A DNA stretch of 64,000 bases from Zoroaster sp. YZ-2022 (taxonomy: Eukaryota; Echinodermata; Asteroidea; Forcipulatida; Zoroasteridae): assembly GCA_029582265.1 (NCBI GenBank), contig CM055827.1, forward strand, positions 37,037,760 to 37,101,759, in the 5' to 3' direction. The notes under the pieces were generated by a model. That model had not been told where the DNA came from and searched no databases. It saw only the letters and a list, made by a program, of their open reading frames with translations. Within the stretch, counting starts at the first letter, position 1; every line of letters starts with the position of its first letter. The position numbers were made by a program, and so were the translations under genes. Of the stretch, positions 1 to 13,945 are shown one piece after another.

Positions 1-235
1 GAGGCTGGCCACTTTACACAGGTTTGACGATACCAGATTGCTGGAAACTAATTACCCATGCAATACATGAAGGTGCAGCATATTAATGGAATGGTATATA
101 GAAGGAAACAAATATCTGTTTGAATGCTCTTTATCACCTCCCACTGAAGAAGCAATGAACTAAGACAGTAGATTAGTTAATACATCTCCTTAAATGCCTA
201 CCTAGGAAGGGGCGAAGAAATAAAACCCTACTCAC

Positions 236-3200
236 GTAAAGTTTGTCATGTTAGATACTCTCCAAGAAGACCCAAAGATATTGAATGATTTGGAGAAGGC
301 ATCATTGTATAAGAAGCCAGAGTACATAGAGAACAATCCCATAAGAAGGATGATGTAACGACCGCCAAAGAACATCCCAAATATCTGCAAAAAAACACAC
401 CAAATTATGGTTTTGGGTTTAGCAAAATAAAATCCTAATCAGACAACCAGTCAATGCCTGATCATTTTGTACAAATTATTGGCTGGTAATCTAACAACCA
501 TTCAGCAAATTGATGTCTGCTAAACAATTTTGTTTTTACATTGAAATCCTGCAAATTTTTCAAGCATTATCCAATAACTGAAAACGAATCACCATGAAAA
601 TCTTTATAAAAAGGAACAAAAATAGATGTGATTTTTACCTCATTATCACCCATGTTTGCCATAAGTTTCTTCTCACTCATAACCATCCACAGAGCAAAGA
701 GGAACATGATGAACCCATGGCCAGTGTCTCCAAACATCACAGAGAATAAGAACGGGAAGGTAATGATGGCGTATGGAGCTGGTCAGAAAATACCAATAAC
801 AAGGTTATATATTCTAGTAGAATTAATCATGTGAATCGACTTATTAATATGTCTTCCCTTTTTTATAGTATTTTTTTTTTCAGTCAAAATGATTTAAATT
901 GATGTAAGAAGGAGAAAACTCTTACCAGGGTTAACCTCCCCATAGTCAGAGACTCCGTAAGAATCCACAATACTCTGGAACACCTGCGTAAATTTGTTGG
1001 TCTTATTGAAGGTGGGTGGACTCTCATTAGTGTCCATACGATTCAAGATTGATGGGACGGTAGAACCGCTACGCTCCTGTGATCAAAGGAGAATAACTGA
1101 GACGTCAAGGTGATGACAGACATACATATAAAAGAACACAGGATTTAAATTGCATGGAGGACACTGCCTCAGTTGTACATTCAAGAATGAAATTCCAGGC
1201 TTGAGGATAATTTTACAGAAGGATACTTGCTAAAAAATAAACTAAGAGAGCAAAGAAGATTTGACAGAAAGAAAAGAGAAATAATCAACTTTGTAGAACT
1301 TACCGTTCCCCTACGCAGACCCATTTGGATCTTATCAAGATCTGCCACAGGGCACCAGCATTCAGCGATCAGACATTTCTGTGTGACGTCCAGATTAAAC
1401 AGGTTCAGCGTGTGGTAGACAGCCTTAAGTTTGCGTACCTTGATGAACCACACACGGACGTTCTTGGCTGCCGAGGATAACACACGCTGTCTGTGCTCCT
1501 CTGTTTGACTCAATACAGCTTGTAAGTCTTCAATCCTTGTCATAACACCAATGCTCATCTCACGACGCTCAGGCTGGGTCTCAGGGCAAGGGTACAGAGT
1601 GGCACGGAATCTGGGATTAACAAGGGTAATTAAGAAAAAAAGGGACTAAGCACAAAGTCTATGAGAATCAAAGTGAGGCTGGTGCCTGCCTGTGATATTG
1701 AGTAATCTCCATTATGTCTTAAGGGTACTTGACAGTGATGGGTCACTGTAGGGGAATGACTCTCCAACTGTTTCTTACCCTTCACATATTTTCTTGACTC
1801 GATTCTTGAGTTGATCACCTTGGAAGAAGATGATGAAGACAGACTTGTGTACCTGATCCCCCTGTAACAGACAGTGGGATAAACAAGAGTTTTTTACTTC
1901 AAGATATACCAACAATTTCAAGAAAATTTTCTTTTCAATCTTTTCAATTTTTCTTGCAGGAAGGGAAAAAAATCCTTAAAATTAGATATTTCACAGAAAA
2001 ATCATAGAAACATGACTTGTTCCAATCCTTAATGGATTTGGCCATTAAACACAGATTCCATCTATTTGGGTTTATTGATTCTGAGTATGGTCGAACTGAA
2101 AAAAAAAATAAATAAAATAAAAATCAATCAGCAACTTTGATGCCCTTTGATAACGGAAAACTGAGAAATAAAGGAATCCATTCTTACAGTGGTGGGGTCT
2201 TCCAGAGGGTTATCCATCTCTGCCTGTCGTAGAAACACATTACCACGGCATACTCGCCATAACATCTGTTCAAATGCTGGGATGCGTTCACGTTGAATAA
2301 CACCAGCAACAAATCTAAAAAGGACATGATGTTTAAATAGCATGACAAATGTTTATCCTGAAATCAAATTCATTATTTGTATCTTTATTACTGTAAATTT
2401 TAGGGGTTCAATAAGAATGATTTATAAAAATATATTAAAATTCATAATGGGTTTGATAGCTTTGAGTTTTGAAGCATGTTGGTGTGGGAAAATCATTTTC
2501 TTACATACTCAAAAGCATAAATTATTATAAAATTATTATATTTAGATAGTAAATCTTGTTTTTTTGATGCCCAGAAAATGTTACGTAGCCCAAATTTTGG
2601 CCTGAAAGTCTGTTAAGATAGTCCAAATAACATAATAAAACTTATGGTGGGAATGGTTTATATAGACACCAAATAGCTTGATTCAATATTTAGCACCTAC
2701 CCTAATCTCATAGGCATCCCAGTACGAGGTCCTTCATCACCAAGCAACGTGTGGGCTTCTTCCTCCTTGTCCGCATCATGCATCTGCTGGTGATGCAATT
2801 CAGCCTGTTTATATGATGGTTGGGGGAGATGGGGTACCAGACACAGGGGGATGGAATGAGGGAAGGAAGGATGGGTAGCACAAGTTGAAACACAAGACGC
2901 CATCAAGGGCAATGCATGCATGGCACATACGTACATATGCACAATACCAACAAATAATAAATAATAAACATAACAAAATCATAATATTACATATGCTTTT
3001 CTCACTGTGTGGCAAATAGAATATAAGTTTGGTTTCCAGGCTATAGGATGGCAAATCATCTTATTCTTTGATAAACACAAAGCATGGCAACATTCATTCT
3101 AGCTTGAAACCCAGTTCAATTATAAAAACATCTTTCATTTGTATTCAATCCGCTACAAGAAGCAGACAAAATAGTCAGGCTCTGTGATGACATTAATGTT

Positions 3201-5631
3201 TCATCTTGTGTAATAAATTAATAGTCTCTGGGTACTAGACTACACAGCCACCAAGTGAGTAAAAGTCGAAGGTTTCAGTCGAAGGTAATGGGGATTAGTG
3301 CAACTAAAACCAGAATATACACCCATACAAACATCTACATTAACGCCAGTATACAATATTGGTAAAATGACAGTAAATGCATCCATATTATAAGAATCAA
3401 GAGAAATGCATGAAAAACCTACGACAGTTTCAGCATATTTCATTGTTTCATAACAAGAAAATAGTCAAAATTGGTTTTAATCATTCTAATGTCATTTTTC
3501 CCCCAAGAAGTCGTAATTTTTTGTTGTTGCTAAATTTACTCAAAACTTACTTTAGACAGAAGGAATGTTTAATATAATTATCGACCTTACAATTTGATGT
3601 AAAACTGTGATTATATGATTTTGAGATTACCAATAATGTATACTGCCTTTAATGCATATACTGGGGTAATATCAATATTTAATATTTAATTTGCTCAGCC
3701 AGGAAAAAGTATTAGTTCAGTTTGTACAACTATTTTAGAATTGGCCAGATGTTATTTCTAATTTTATTATTTTTAAGAAGAAACTACATCATTAAGTTTT
3801 GTTTGGACCAGAAGTAAATATCATTCTAAACACCATCCTATGTCATTACAAGTTTAAATGATGTTACCCCAGATTTAAATACACTTATATAATGATATTC
3901 GATAAAATGGACGTATGTGCTCATGAATAATTAATTGTTTGCCTCAACATTATGGTAACATGTTTTAGGCAGGATCTAGCTAGAAATTCCTACTCCATGA
4001 AGTGTTGTGATTTAACAGTGATTTGTTTCAGGCATGAAAATAAACCCATCTGCATGTAAAGAGAGCTGGCATTCCCCACCATGGTTAAGATCAACCAATG
4101 AGATGGATGTATGTGTGCCTGTAATACACATACATCAGCTTCAGTGAGAGTGCCCTTCTGGCCTGTCACACCATATGAAACCTCTTCATTCTATGATAAG
4201 TATCTAAAACAACTTTTCAATACATGTGACTCATATGTGATTAACATGGCACTTTTGAGATTTGTATTCATCTGTTAAATTAGTTTTGAAAATTAAGAAA
4301 AAGTTAAAGTGTAGAAATTATCAGAAATGTGTTGCAAAGGGTGCATAGATTTCTGGTTCTTAAGGAGAGTTAAGTGTTAAGACACATGCCAATGCATTCC
4401 AAGTAGTGACAATTTGACAGTTTAAGAGAACTTGTTGAAGTTAAATACTTGGTGCAAGACAACAAAAAATAAAGAGATGACATTCCTTCATGCAGAGAAA
4501 CAGAAAAGACAAAGTGGAAATTGTCTTCAGAGAACAGGGACTAAAAATACATTGACCTTTCAAATAGTAAATTCAAATGTACACGTTTCAAGGTTCAAAA
4601 TAAATTATGATGTACATATGATATATTTGTTTTATGCTAAGTTCCGTTTATTATTTGATAAATGGTATACGGCATATCATTCTGATATTGCTCACTAACA
4701 ATAATAAAATAACAAGGAATGAGAATAAACTATAAGGCAGACCACAGATGGTGACTACTTATCCATTATATCTGATGTAATCTGGACCTTGGTTTTGACC
4801 ATGTCTTTTCACTTACTGATAAACCATGTCAAAATGTTTACACTGGGTGTGTCCTTAAGAATACCCGAGTGATTTCATGGTAGGCAACAGTGCACATGTT
4901 TAAATGTACAGTTTTTACATGTTGTATTTCGATCTCCACATAAAGTGTTGTACACATTTCAATTTGGGATGTAATGCTTTACTTGAAAATACCAAACTAT
5001 TTTTTCTGTTGACATCTCAAAAATATTTTATAGATGACTGTACAGCATTTGTCTGTAACAGTTAGACCCTGGGGATTGTTCTGTAAACTAGTGATGTCAT
5101 GAGTCACATGGTCTATGGGAATGCACAAACATGTTCACCATACAAGCAACAATAACCAACAAATGGTGCCATCCATACATAACATACAAACTTATTGTTA
5201 AAAATACATAAAAGGATATCTTTTCCTGGTGAAATTTCACATGCATTTGGATGTCACTGAGTTCCAAAGTGAATGGTTTAAAATGAACACAATGTTGTTT
5301 ACTGAAGCTGGATTTGAACCCGTAACGTCCAGATTATCATACCAGCATTCTACCAACTGAGCTATCTAGCTCTATAAATAGCAGTCTCTGTCATTGTCAA
5401 TATCTTTATTCTGGGGGTGTTAGTCAGAAGGCATGAAGCCTAGAATATATACCAACTAGTTGTGGATTTGGTTAAAATATGAATAATTTGAGGTTATTTA
5501 ATACAATTAAATATCCTTCACCACTAAGATTAGTATTTCTATCAGAATCGAATACAAGAAGAAAATTGTAACTTTTGAATCTTTTTTTATAATTATATTT
5601 TTATAATTATATTCTTATATAATTTCACCAA

Positions 5632-5696
<65 letters not shown>

Positions 5697-8600
5697 TTCT
5701 CACTTTCAATCTTACTATGTGTATGAGATTTGTTGCATTGGATATTTGTTTAACCCTCCTATGCCCAGGCTGAAATTTGGCCCAGTAAGCACCGCACCCA
5801 CAGACAGTCACTTGAGTATTTTTGGTTGCATTGCCAATTGTTCACACATGTGTATTTTTCTCTAAGAGTGCTGGAGTTAGTGGCAAAGTCAAACACACTT
5901 GTGTATGTCCTACATAAGTTATATGCAGAGTCACGCAGAGCTGTGTATGTACTGCATAAGTTAGCAGCAGACTCATATACAGTTGAGTGGTTTTGGTTTG
6001 ACCTCCTACCATAGCCACATGTCCTTGCATTTATTTGAGTGCACTGCACAAAGTCAATGGGTTGGGAGTTACATACAAATTTTGAGTGTCTTTGATTGTT
6101 AAACCTATAGGAAGGTTAAGCAAGTAATAGTTAAATCAAATCTTGAATGAATAAGTCAACAATATGTCAACTTAAATTAACCATGAATAATGAGGTGAAT
6201 AATTGAAAATGAGAATCTATAGTGTATGTTATTAAACGCTTGCCCCTCTATGGGTTATAATGTCATTCAAATGCATCAAAATGAACCAGTGCACAGACAG
6301 TATGGGCTTCGGGTATGGAGGGGGTGGAGAATGGATAGAGGAGGGAGGTGATACACACATGCACTTAATAAAGATTACTGTTAAAACATGACTCAAAATG
6401 TCATGGATATGTTATATATGGATGGCCCACAGAGCCAGCGACTTACAGTGTAACAAAGTGACAAGCGCAGGTGTAGATTGTGGTAACATCAAATGACATT
6501 GAAACAAGTGAAAAAAAAGCCAACAACTATGATGTTAAGAGATCAAGAACAATGAACGACAACAAATCTAAGACAATGGTATCTAAACTCTACATGCAAA
6601 AGGATTTTATCTGTTGCATTCATTTCAGTTTGTGAAAGTCAGGAAACTTTTCCCAAGTTTGATAAAAAACTCCTTTTTAAAACAAGGTGATAGGAGATAA
6701 GACCATAAATTTTACTCTAAGTAACTGCTACAAGTCTAAGTGACTGGACAAATCTAAGGAACTTTTTGTTCAAAAGTTGTGCATAGTTAAACCTTTAGGC
6801 AGAAATACTTATGTATGTAATGTTAACTTTGGACAGCAAATCTTGAATTTTAAAGGCAAATTGCATTTAGCATTCAATGCAATCAAGAAATAAATAACAA
6901 TCTTATATTTTAACGAGCATTAAAAATGAAAATTTGATCAAAAACCACTCCATAATTGTCGCCACAAGTAATGAAAATGTTGACTAAGAGTGTACTGTTA
7001 GGCATGTTATTATTTTGATTAAACATTATTAGCAGGTTTAACCATCTCTCTGCAAGCGCATAATAAGTAAGCTACAAAAATGATGTTTAAACGCAACTTT
7101 GTTTTCAACATTTTTAGATGTGTATCTGTGATCTATAAAATGTTTTTCATTTTGACATACATAATTACCTACATGATAAACCATCTACCCATGCAAACAT
7201 ATGAAACAATGTCAATTGTCTGCGAAACATTACCTCATCAAAGAAGGTCTGAGTTTTACGTAAGATGTGTTTCAGCTCAGTCAATTCAAGAAAGTTCCTC
7301 TTCAGTGCTTCCTGGTTGGTGTTCACTTCCTTCATTTCAACCTCCAGTTTTTCAAAACATGCCTGAAATTTGCAAATACAACATTTTCAAACATTCACAT
7401 CCATAACATCAAATTTGCTGATTTGAACTGAAGTTAAATATTAAGCTTGCCAAAAATGAAACGCTGTCTTACTTTATATCTTTAACCCTAACCCCTTGGG
7501 TATTTTTACTAGAAAGTATCCTGAATCCACCAAAATCCACCAGTTTTGTCACACACAAAGTAGATATTGGACATATCCTGAATCCGCCAAAATCCACCAT
7601 TAAATTTCTGGCGGATTTTGGCGGATTCAGGATACCATGCTCACATAAAAAATGTTTATAGTATGTTGCTGCATAGAATCCACCAAATTCATCACCTAAA
7701 TTTCTGGCAGATTTTGGTGGATTTTGGCGGATTCAGGATACCATGCTCACATGAAAATTTGTATAGTATGTTGCTGCATAGATTCCATCAAAATCTAACA
7801 CATACAAGTGTTGGCTGGTTTGGGGTTGTTTTATTCGTTTGTTTGGGTTTTTTGCTGAAGCATGACAAATTCAGTATAAGCATCATGCATCCAAAAATAA
7901 TTCATACATTATCTAAGGAATACACCTACCAATGAATGGAGGTGGCGACCCCACCAGCGCATTGTCTGTTAGTAGGCATGTCAAACACACACACAGCACA
8001 GCCTGTCGTGTACATGTGCCTCGTAAAAACACTTGGTATTAAAAAATTGTCAACTTTTAACATGTTGTTACGATGTGAAATATCAATAAAATGAAGAAAT
8101 AAACACCAGTATAGTGATGTGTGTTTTTTTATTATTCCATCATGTGTTTTGGGGGTTGATTGGGTCTGAAAATCTTGTATTAAACACCATTTGAAAAAAC
8201 CTTCGATCGACCGTGATTCGCGGAAGCGCTGTTTACCGTTATGGGACTTCAGCACTGGCGCTTTTGATCCCCCTATGCCCTCGCAAAATGGTAGATTCCG
8301 ATGGGTTCCTGTTAACGCTAGCCATCAAGATTCTAAAATAGACTGGAAAAACCCATGCTTTCAGGGGCATGGTCGGAGATTTTTCAAAATGGCGTCACGG
8401 AGTGGCAAGCATTTGTTAAGGAATTTATCTTTTTCCCCAAAAATACCTCGAAATATAAAATTTCCAAATGATTATAGTAAAGAAGAGAAGTTTAGCTCCA
8501 TTTTGATATATAGCTTGTAAAGAAATTCAATGAGGAGCACTAAATCAAAGGCCAAACATGGGAATGCGTGATTTTTTTTCAGTTTCGAAATCACTGACCA

Positions 8601-11274
8601 CGGCGATAACGCGATCGGTCGGCGTGTCGGTTGGAGCAGCGATGAACTCGAGCTTCTGCTCTCAGAATATCGACTTACATGTTATTTTTTTCGTTTTTAA
8701 GTGTGCAGTTACTTGCAATCTTGTAAAATATATCCTAGTTCAACACAGAAAATAAGATTAAACGAGGAAAAAAAATCAGAAAACTTTGTTTTTCATACTG
8801 CATGGGGGTCATGCACAATAAACGAAACGGCAATGTAATGAGTCACGTGATATATTGTAACTACAAACGCAATGCATACGTCACTGTCATTGATTTGTCG
8901 GCTGTTCTATCCTGTAGTGTTACTCCCCGTCAAGTTTGATTTTTTTTTTATACCGGTTATTAAAATTAGATTTTAATTAGGCAGAATTTTTCATCATATT
9001 TTTTAATTTTCAACAGATCACTGGCAATGAGTTCCCAACTTAGCTTTTAGTACAAACAATACTTGTGCCAAATTTCAGACTTGTCACATGAACCGTTCTC
9101 AAGTTAGAGCATTTATGCATATTAATTAGCTGGACTTAGTAATTATTCACGAAATCCATCTTGTCCCGTGATGGGACCACAGCATAATGGACCATCTTTA
9201 ACGAGCCCTATGTCCACAACTAAAAAGAAATGTGGCATTATTTTTTGGGTTTGATTAATTTCCCTACCCAAATATTGGTAAAATTTAAAAATTGACTGAC
9301 CAAATCTGCTAATTGATGTTGAAATATAAAAGTAAAAACTTAAAATATTCAAATTTCCTCTTTTTTTACCAAAATGGCTGCAATCGCTATTCAATTTTGA
9401 CCTCATTAATTTGCCATAACTCAAGAACGGTAATGTCCGATTATTATTTTTTTTTCAGATTTGTGTTTCTTTCATCAAGCCCTTCATGTTAAGATCCATT
9501 TGAAATGATTTACGCACAATATTAAAAATTGTGTGACCTGCCTACTGTTAGGGTCATTTCATTGAGCCATTGTTTACAATGTACTTGCAGACATCTGATA
9601 AGGCCCAGTCAAAAGGCCATGTTTTTGCTTTACTTCTCCCTGAACCCTGTCAGCACTTGCAAAAGATAAGACTTGTCAATGTCCCAACAATGGGACAGGC
9701 AGGCCCAGCAGTGCATGTACATACATACATGCACATGCATGGAGGTTCCTACATGTACAGTACATGTACCTCTATGGTACAGTACATGTAACTATAATCC
9801 ATCAAAATACATCATGACCAAGCAGTTAAAAAACTATTGAAATCCTGAATCCATCAAAGTCCGCCATATGCTCAATGTGGAGGTATCCTGAATCCATCAA
9901 AATACTGCAGTACTGCTAGGCTTGCAATCCTGAATCCATCGAAATCCCCCAATTTGTTCAATATGGAGGTATCCTGAATCCGCCGAAATCCTCCAAAACA
10001 GGGGGATGGATTTTGATGGATTCAGGGTGGTTAGGGTTAAGTATATATACACAAGTAGAAACAGAGATAAACAAATATAATTTAGTGAAGAGAACATTTC
10101 TTCTAACATGAGAATGAGATGTAACATACACAACCTACAATTATGTGTCCTCTCAAACACAATGCAAACTCTTTCCCAGAGCTGTATGTTTTATGTAAAT
10201 CATGTACACATGCGACAAATACAATGAAAACTAGACATCTGAAAACCATGAAATACAACTTGATTTTGTTTTTCCCCCAGAAAAGACATCTTCATTATTT
10301 AGTTAGATTGCGTACCTCTAAGTCAATCATCTCTCGTGGGGCTGGTGCCTCTGGATTTTCCCCTGTGTCCAATAGAGGAATGTCAGCCTTATGGATTTCT
10401 GTCTCCAAGAACCCTGAAACACGAACAGAAAATATCAATTACGTACCATCTAAAGTCTATATACACTCCTGGTAAAAGGTCATTGTTTGCAGTCAAAGGT
10501 CATTGTTTGCAGTCAAAGGTCATTATTATTAGGCAGTGAATGATTTTACTTGAATTGCTTAGCAAACTACTACACAAAATTCACAATTTGCTGATCAAAA
10601 TTCAGGATATGCTATTCAAAATTAGCAAAAATTGTACTTTAATTAAATAAAGACTGGTGTTAACAGTTGGAAACTACATGTAAGTTCACACCTGCCAATA
10701 AATGTACATCTGTACTTCTTCAAACTTACTAAGTTTTCTCTCCATTTCATCACAGCGCCGAACTTCATTGACAAATTTCCTCTGGAATGCATTGACATCG
10801 GGATTGAGCTGAAAGAATCATTATTAAAAAAAAAATATTTAAATTAATTACAATTTTGTATTATTTATTTTTCAAAGCTGAGAAAGCTTTTTTTCAGCAT
10901 TTTTCTGAAGAACCCTTTCAAAATGATAAAATCATTCAGAAAGCTCAAAATAAATGACAGCAAATCCAACAAACCTCTCATACTGTAAGTTTCTTTAATA
11001 AAAAATAATACTAAAATAATTAAGAATTTAATTGAATTTTGTGGAAACCAATGGCCAGCTGGAAAAGAAGGAAAGCGAATAGAAAAGTTTCCTCCAACCT
11101 AAAGGGTTGGGCGTAAACATTCTTACGACTTAATAAAAAACAAGAAATGTTACATACATCTCTGAATTGGACCAATCCCAGCTCTCCTAATTCAGCTACA
11201 CAATTGTACGCAGCCTCTGATTGGAGGAACACCTGTGCCAGGCACATCTCCTCGCTGCGAAACAGCGTCCCCAT
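236..11274 (-). CDS. ATP6V0A1-like: V-type proton ATPase V0 subunit a (116 kDa), copy 1, 3' part outside window
   Basis: Subunit a of the membrane V0 sector; in this family it forms the proton half-channels and the stator contact for ATP-driven acidification of organelles. Coding exons in transcript order: 11158-11274, 10730-10808, 10316-10413, 7234-7362, 2701-2804, 2188-2314, 1779-1861, 1304-1610, 926-1076, 639-778, 236-384; all have GT-AG borders and closing phases, giving about 494 codons. The start at 11274 opens [20 protein letters not shown], the hallmark family N terminus. Later exons carry [60 protein letters not shown] and the first membrane region ([20 protein letters not shown], then [20 protein letters not shown]). 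The last visible exon ends in phase 2 at a GTGAG donor, so the channel-forming C-terminal half lies to the left of the window. The sequence reads closer to vertebrate a1 than copy 2 does. Paralogue class (a1 to a4) cannot be fixed. Confidence 0.95.
5308..5372 (-). repeat. tRNA-derived pseudogene or SINE head
   Basis: The minus strand shows a clear A box (TAGCTCAGTTGGTAGA) and B box (GGGTTCAAATCC) at tRNA spacing. The acceptor stem ends do not pair, and the anticodon stem (CTGGT against TCTGG) is broken, so it should not make a working tRNA. It lies in the large fourth intron of V-ATPase copy 1, whose counterpart in copy 2 is only 359 bp. Confidence 0.6.
5634..5693. repeat. (TA)n microsatellite, about 30 units
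   Basis: Uninterrupted alternating TA run in the same intron; likely length-polymorphic. Confidence 0.95.
5750..6119. mobile_element. TTAA-flanked piggyBac-like MITE, CCCTCCTAT end type
   Basis: A 370-bp element bounded by TTAA on both sides. The left end reads TTAACCCTCCTATGCCC and the right end CCTATAGGAAGGTTAA, its imperfect inverse. TTAA duplication and CCCT termini are the piggyBac signature. There is no transposase. The interior has near-repeats (CATAAGTTATATGCAGAGTC against CATAAGTTAGCAGCAGACTC). Confidence 0.7.
7482..10040. mobile_element. TTAA-flanked piggyBac-like MITE, CCTGAATCC family, split by a 2-kb insertion
   Basis: Left end TTAACCCTAACC at 7482 and right end GGTTAGGGTTAA finishing at 10040 match the intact copy at 18041-18463. 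The left half runs to about 7800 and the right half resumes at about 9777, exactly where the intact copy reads through (ATACAGTACATGTAAC). The left half also has an internal duplication of the unit around 7618-7760. It sits in intron 3 of V-ATPase copy 1. Confidence 0.8.
7801..9776. mobile_element. Unclassified insertion inside the split MITE
   Basis: About 1.97 kb present in this copy and absent from the intact relative. A TA dinucleotide is found at both junctions, so TA target duplication is possible, but I see no clear terminal inverted repeat. No protein of a known transposon is recognisable. The right margin (9700-9780) is rich in ACATGTAC/GTACATGT motifs that blur the boundary. Confidence 0.5.
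10478..10524 (+). repeat. 20-bp tandem repeat (about 2.3 copies)
   Basis: The unit AAAGGTCATTGTTTGCAGTC is repeated head to tail in an intron of V-ATPase copy 1. Confidence 0.85.
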
Positions 11275-13379
11275 GGTTGTCTTTTGGATGAGGGCGCTCT
11301 ATCAAAACAAAATTGACAGCAGATTCACCTGTTGGAAAAAACAAAACAAGAATAATTTAGCAGACTGAAAACCAAAATGGTATTTGTGCAGAATACATAC
11401 TAAATATGTACTGTGTACAGTGACATGCATTCACCACACCATATTATTTGGTAAGCTGGCATCCAGTGTTAATCATTAAAAGCTATCTGAATAATACTGT
11501 CAATCAACAGGAGAGTCACTTAATATGCGAGTAATTTCTGATTCAGTTGTTCACTCGGACTAACACAACATATGGTGTATATAAATGAAAGTGGTGAATA
11601 CTGATGGAAAAGTGTGTAGGTTTACTCTATACCAATACCATGTGTCTCACAGATGAACCACAAATGAAGTAATATACCCCAATACCCAGCAGGTCTTTAC
11701 CAGCCATACAGTATAACAGGAAGTGTATTCATATCAACACACAAGAATGATTAATAGGTTCAAGTCTAAGAATTATTGCAGAAAACAACAGCATTACCAT
11801 GCTTAGTTTAGCTTACATGTAGCTGTGAATGGGTGTCTTAATCAGTGATTACAAACCAAGGACAAATGAGCAATTTATCATTTCCCTTGGTATATTTAGG
11901 CAGGAAATCTATGTCATATCAAAAGTTGAGAGTGGAAGGATGGTTTCATATCATGGTACACATATGACATGGTTGTTGACTTGTTGTGGTCACCCAAAAT
12001 AAAAACATAGAATAGACACGTACATTTTATGTAGAGGTCAGGATTTCTAGTCTCTCAAACTCAAATTTCAAGATTTCTAGACCAATCCTGCGTGCCAATC
12101 AAGAGACATGGATCATGGAGGAAGGAAAACAGATCCTTGATTAACCAATACTAGAGTTAAAGAGACAGTATCGTCATGATCAACAGCTTGAACAGGGCAT
12201 GGAATCCTATTGCTAGGTTTAGATTATCGTCCACGTACGTAATTCGCCGCACTCGTGAAATGACGCACTTACCTTTGGCTTAGCATTTCTCGGAAAACTT
12301 ACAAAACTATCCAAGTCATACTTGTTACAAAAAAAAAAAAATCACAGTGAAATTGTACGATTTACTGGAAAGTTAGTGCTTGTGAAAATGGAAAAAGTTG
12401 TTTAACCACTGATTTTACTAGACCTCAATTTTTTTTTCACGAACATCTGTGATTTTATTGTTCTATGCCGTCAACGAGCTATTGTCTGTGGAAACCAAAA
12501 GATATGAATGCTTTGCATTTGCAATGATTTTTTAAAGAAATACTGATCCTCAAAATGGACACATTCCTTATATTTATAGAAGAAGCGAACGAAGACTACT
12601 TAATTCGTTGGTGTTTATTTCGTCGGCAGTGGAAAATTATTGAGAAAATGAAACATTAATAATATCATGGTTATGAAAAGAAAGGTGCGTCGGTAAATTG
12701 AGGATAACCCAGTGTCAGTGACTGCCATTAATACCTCACATGTATAATAACATGTCACATGAATTGTCTACATAGTTCAGGACAATAAAATATGAAAAGA
12801 TCATGAGATAATCAAGTATAGAATGTAAATCACTCTCAGACTGGCACAGCAGACTGTCACTTCTGTCACTCCGGTCACTCCTTGCCCTTGCTTGGCCATG
12901 AATGATCAACTCAATCATGGACTATGGAGGCACCCCCATCTGCTACTACTACTAGCCTGTGCCAGCTGTGCTCAGTGCTGATGTGGATAGCGATTGCTGT
13001 CGTCCAGCCCCTTTAAAAATAACCACTTTAGGTACATAAATTTGATCAGACATTCAAACAAAATATTTCAACCAAAATATTCTGAATGCAATGGTTCTTA
13101 CCTTTTCATTTGATGATAAAAATCAAAAGACAGCATACTGCGCTCAGCATAAAATTTTATCTTATCAATATTTTTTCCTGAATAAATTAAATTACGTCAT
13201 TGCTTACAAATCACATGACAGTCTGGTAGTCAAATAGTGTCTGCATGCAAAACTGATTTTTGAATGAAAATAACATTGGGGACTAGTTCCATCATCACGT
13301 GAATCACGTGAGGACGGACCCAACACGGGCAGATCCAAATGCATTTCCAACATACAGTCAGTGTATAACCTTACCTCGT

Positions 13380-13485
13380 GTACCTAGCGCAGCGCGAGCT
13401 TATTTCCCCGCCCAGGCCGGCGCGCCAGACTGGGCAGGGGCCGCCCAGGCGCGCCAGACTGGACAGGGCCAGGGGACTGACCATC
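13380..13485. promoter_or_regulatory. GC-rich CpG patch with internal duplication, candidate promoter or upstream exon
   Basis: A sharp GC-rich island in an AT-rich intergenic region. CGCGCCAGACTGG appears twice, at about 13420 and 13450, each followed by RCAGGG. It ends near a donor-like AAGACATAGGTAAAA at about 13486-13500. It is about 2.1 kb upstream of copy 1 and 3.9 kb upstream of copy 2. A CpG-type promoter for one or both V-ATPase genes is plausible but unproven. Confidence 0.35.
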
Positions 13486-13679
13486 AAGACATAGGTAAAA
13501 AATCACCACTATAATGTATCTCCACTACAATAACCATTTCATAAATTTCAATTTCATTCATATTTATTTCATCACAACCATCACTGTCACCACTCACAAC
13601 ATTATGGCCCATCTTTCTGATCAACAACCACAATCTCCACCACAACATTGTCACAATATTAAAATTATAATTTATATAT

Positions 13680-13882
13680 GCATCATCACCCATCATGTAT
13701 CATCATCATCACCATCATCACCATCATCACCATCATCACCATCATCACCATCATCATTATCGCCATCATTACCATCATCATGGCATCATCACCACCATCA
13801 TCACCATCACCTTCTTCATCATCATCTTCATCATCATCATCATCACCATCATCTTCACCATCGTCAATCATCATTATAGATC
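13680..13882. repeat. (CAT/ATC)n interrupted microsatellite
   Basis: About 200 bp of ATC/ACC triplets. It produces long His-, Ser- or Ile-rich open frames that are not genes. Confidence 0.95.
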
Positions 13883-13945
13883 ATCGATCATCGGCGTCAA
13901 ATCAATTTCTTCAGGGATTTCTTCCTTTTCCCATTGCACATCGGT

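Noticed and set aside
5308..5372. A functional tRNA gene
   Set aside because: A and B boxes are good but acceptor and anticodon stems do not pair; better explained as a SINE head or pseudogene.
8191..8755. Two open frames of 65-109 codons inside the 2-kb insertion
   Set aside because: No recognised domain and no splice or codon support; likely non-coding part of the insertion.
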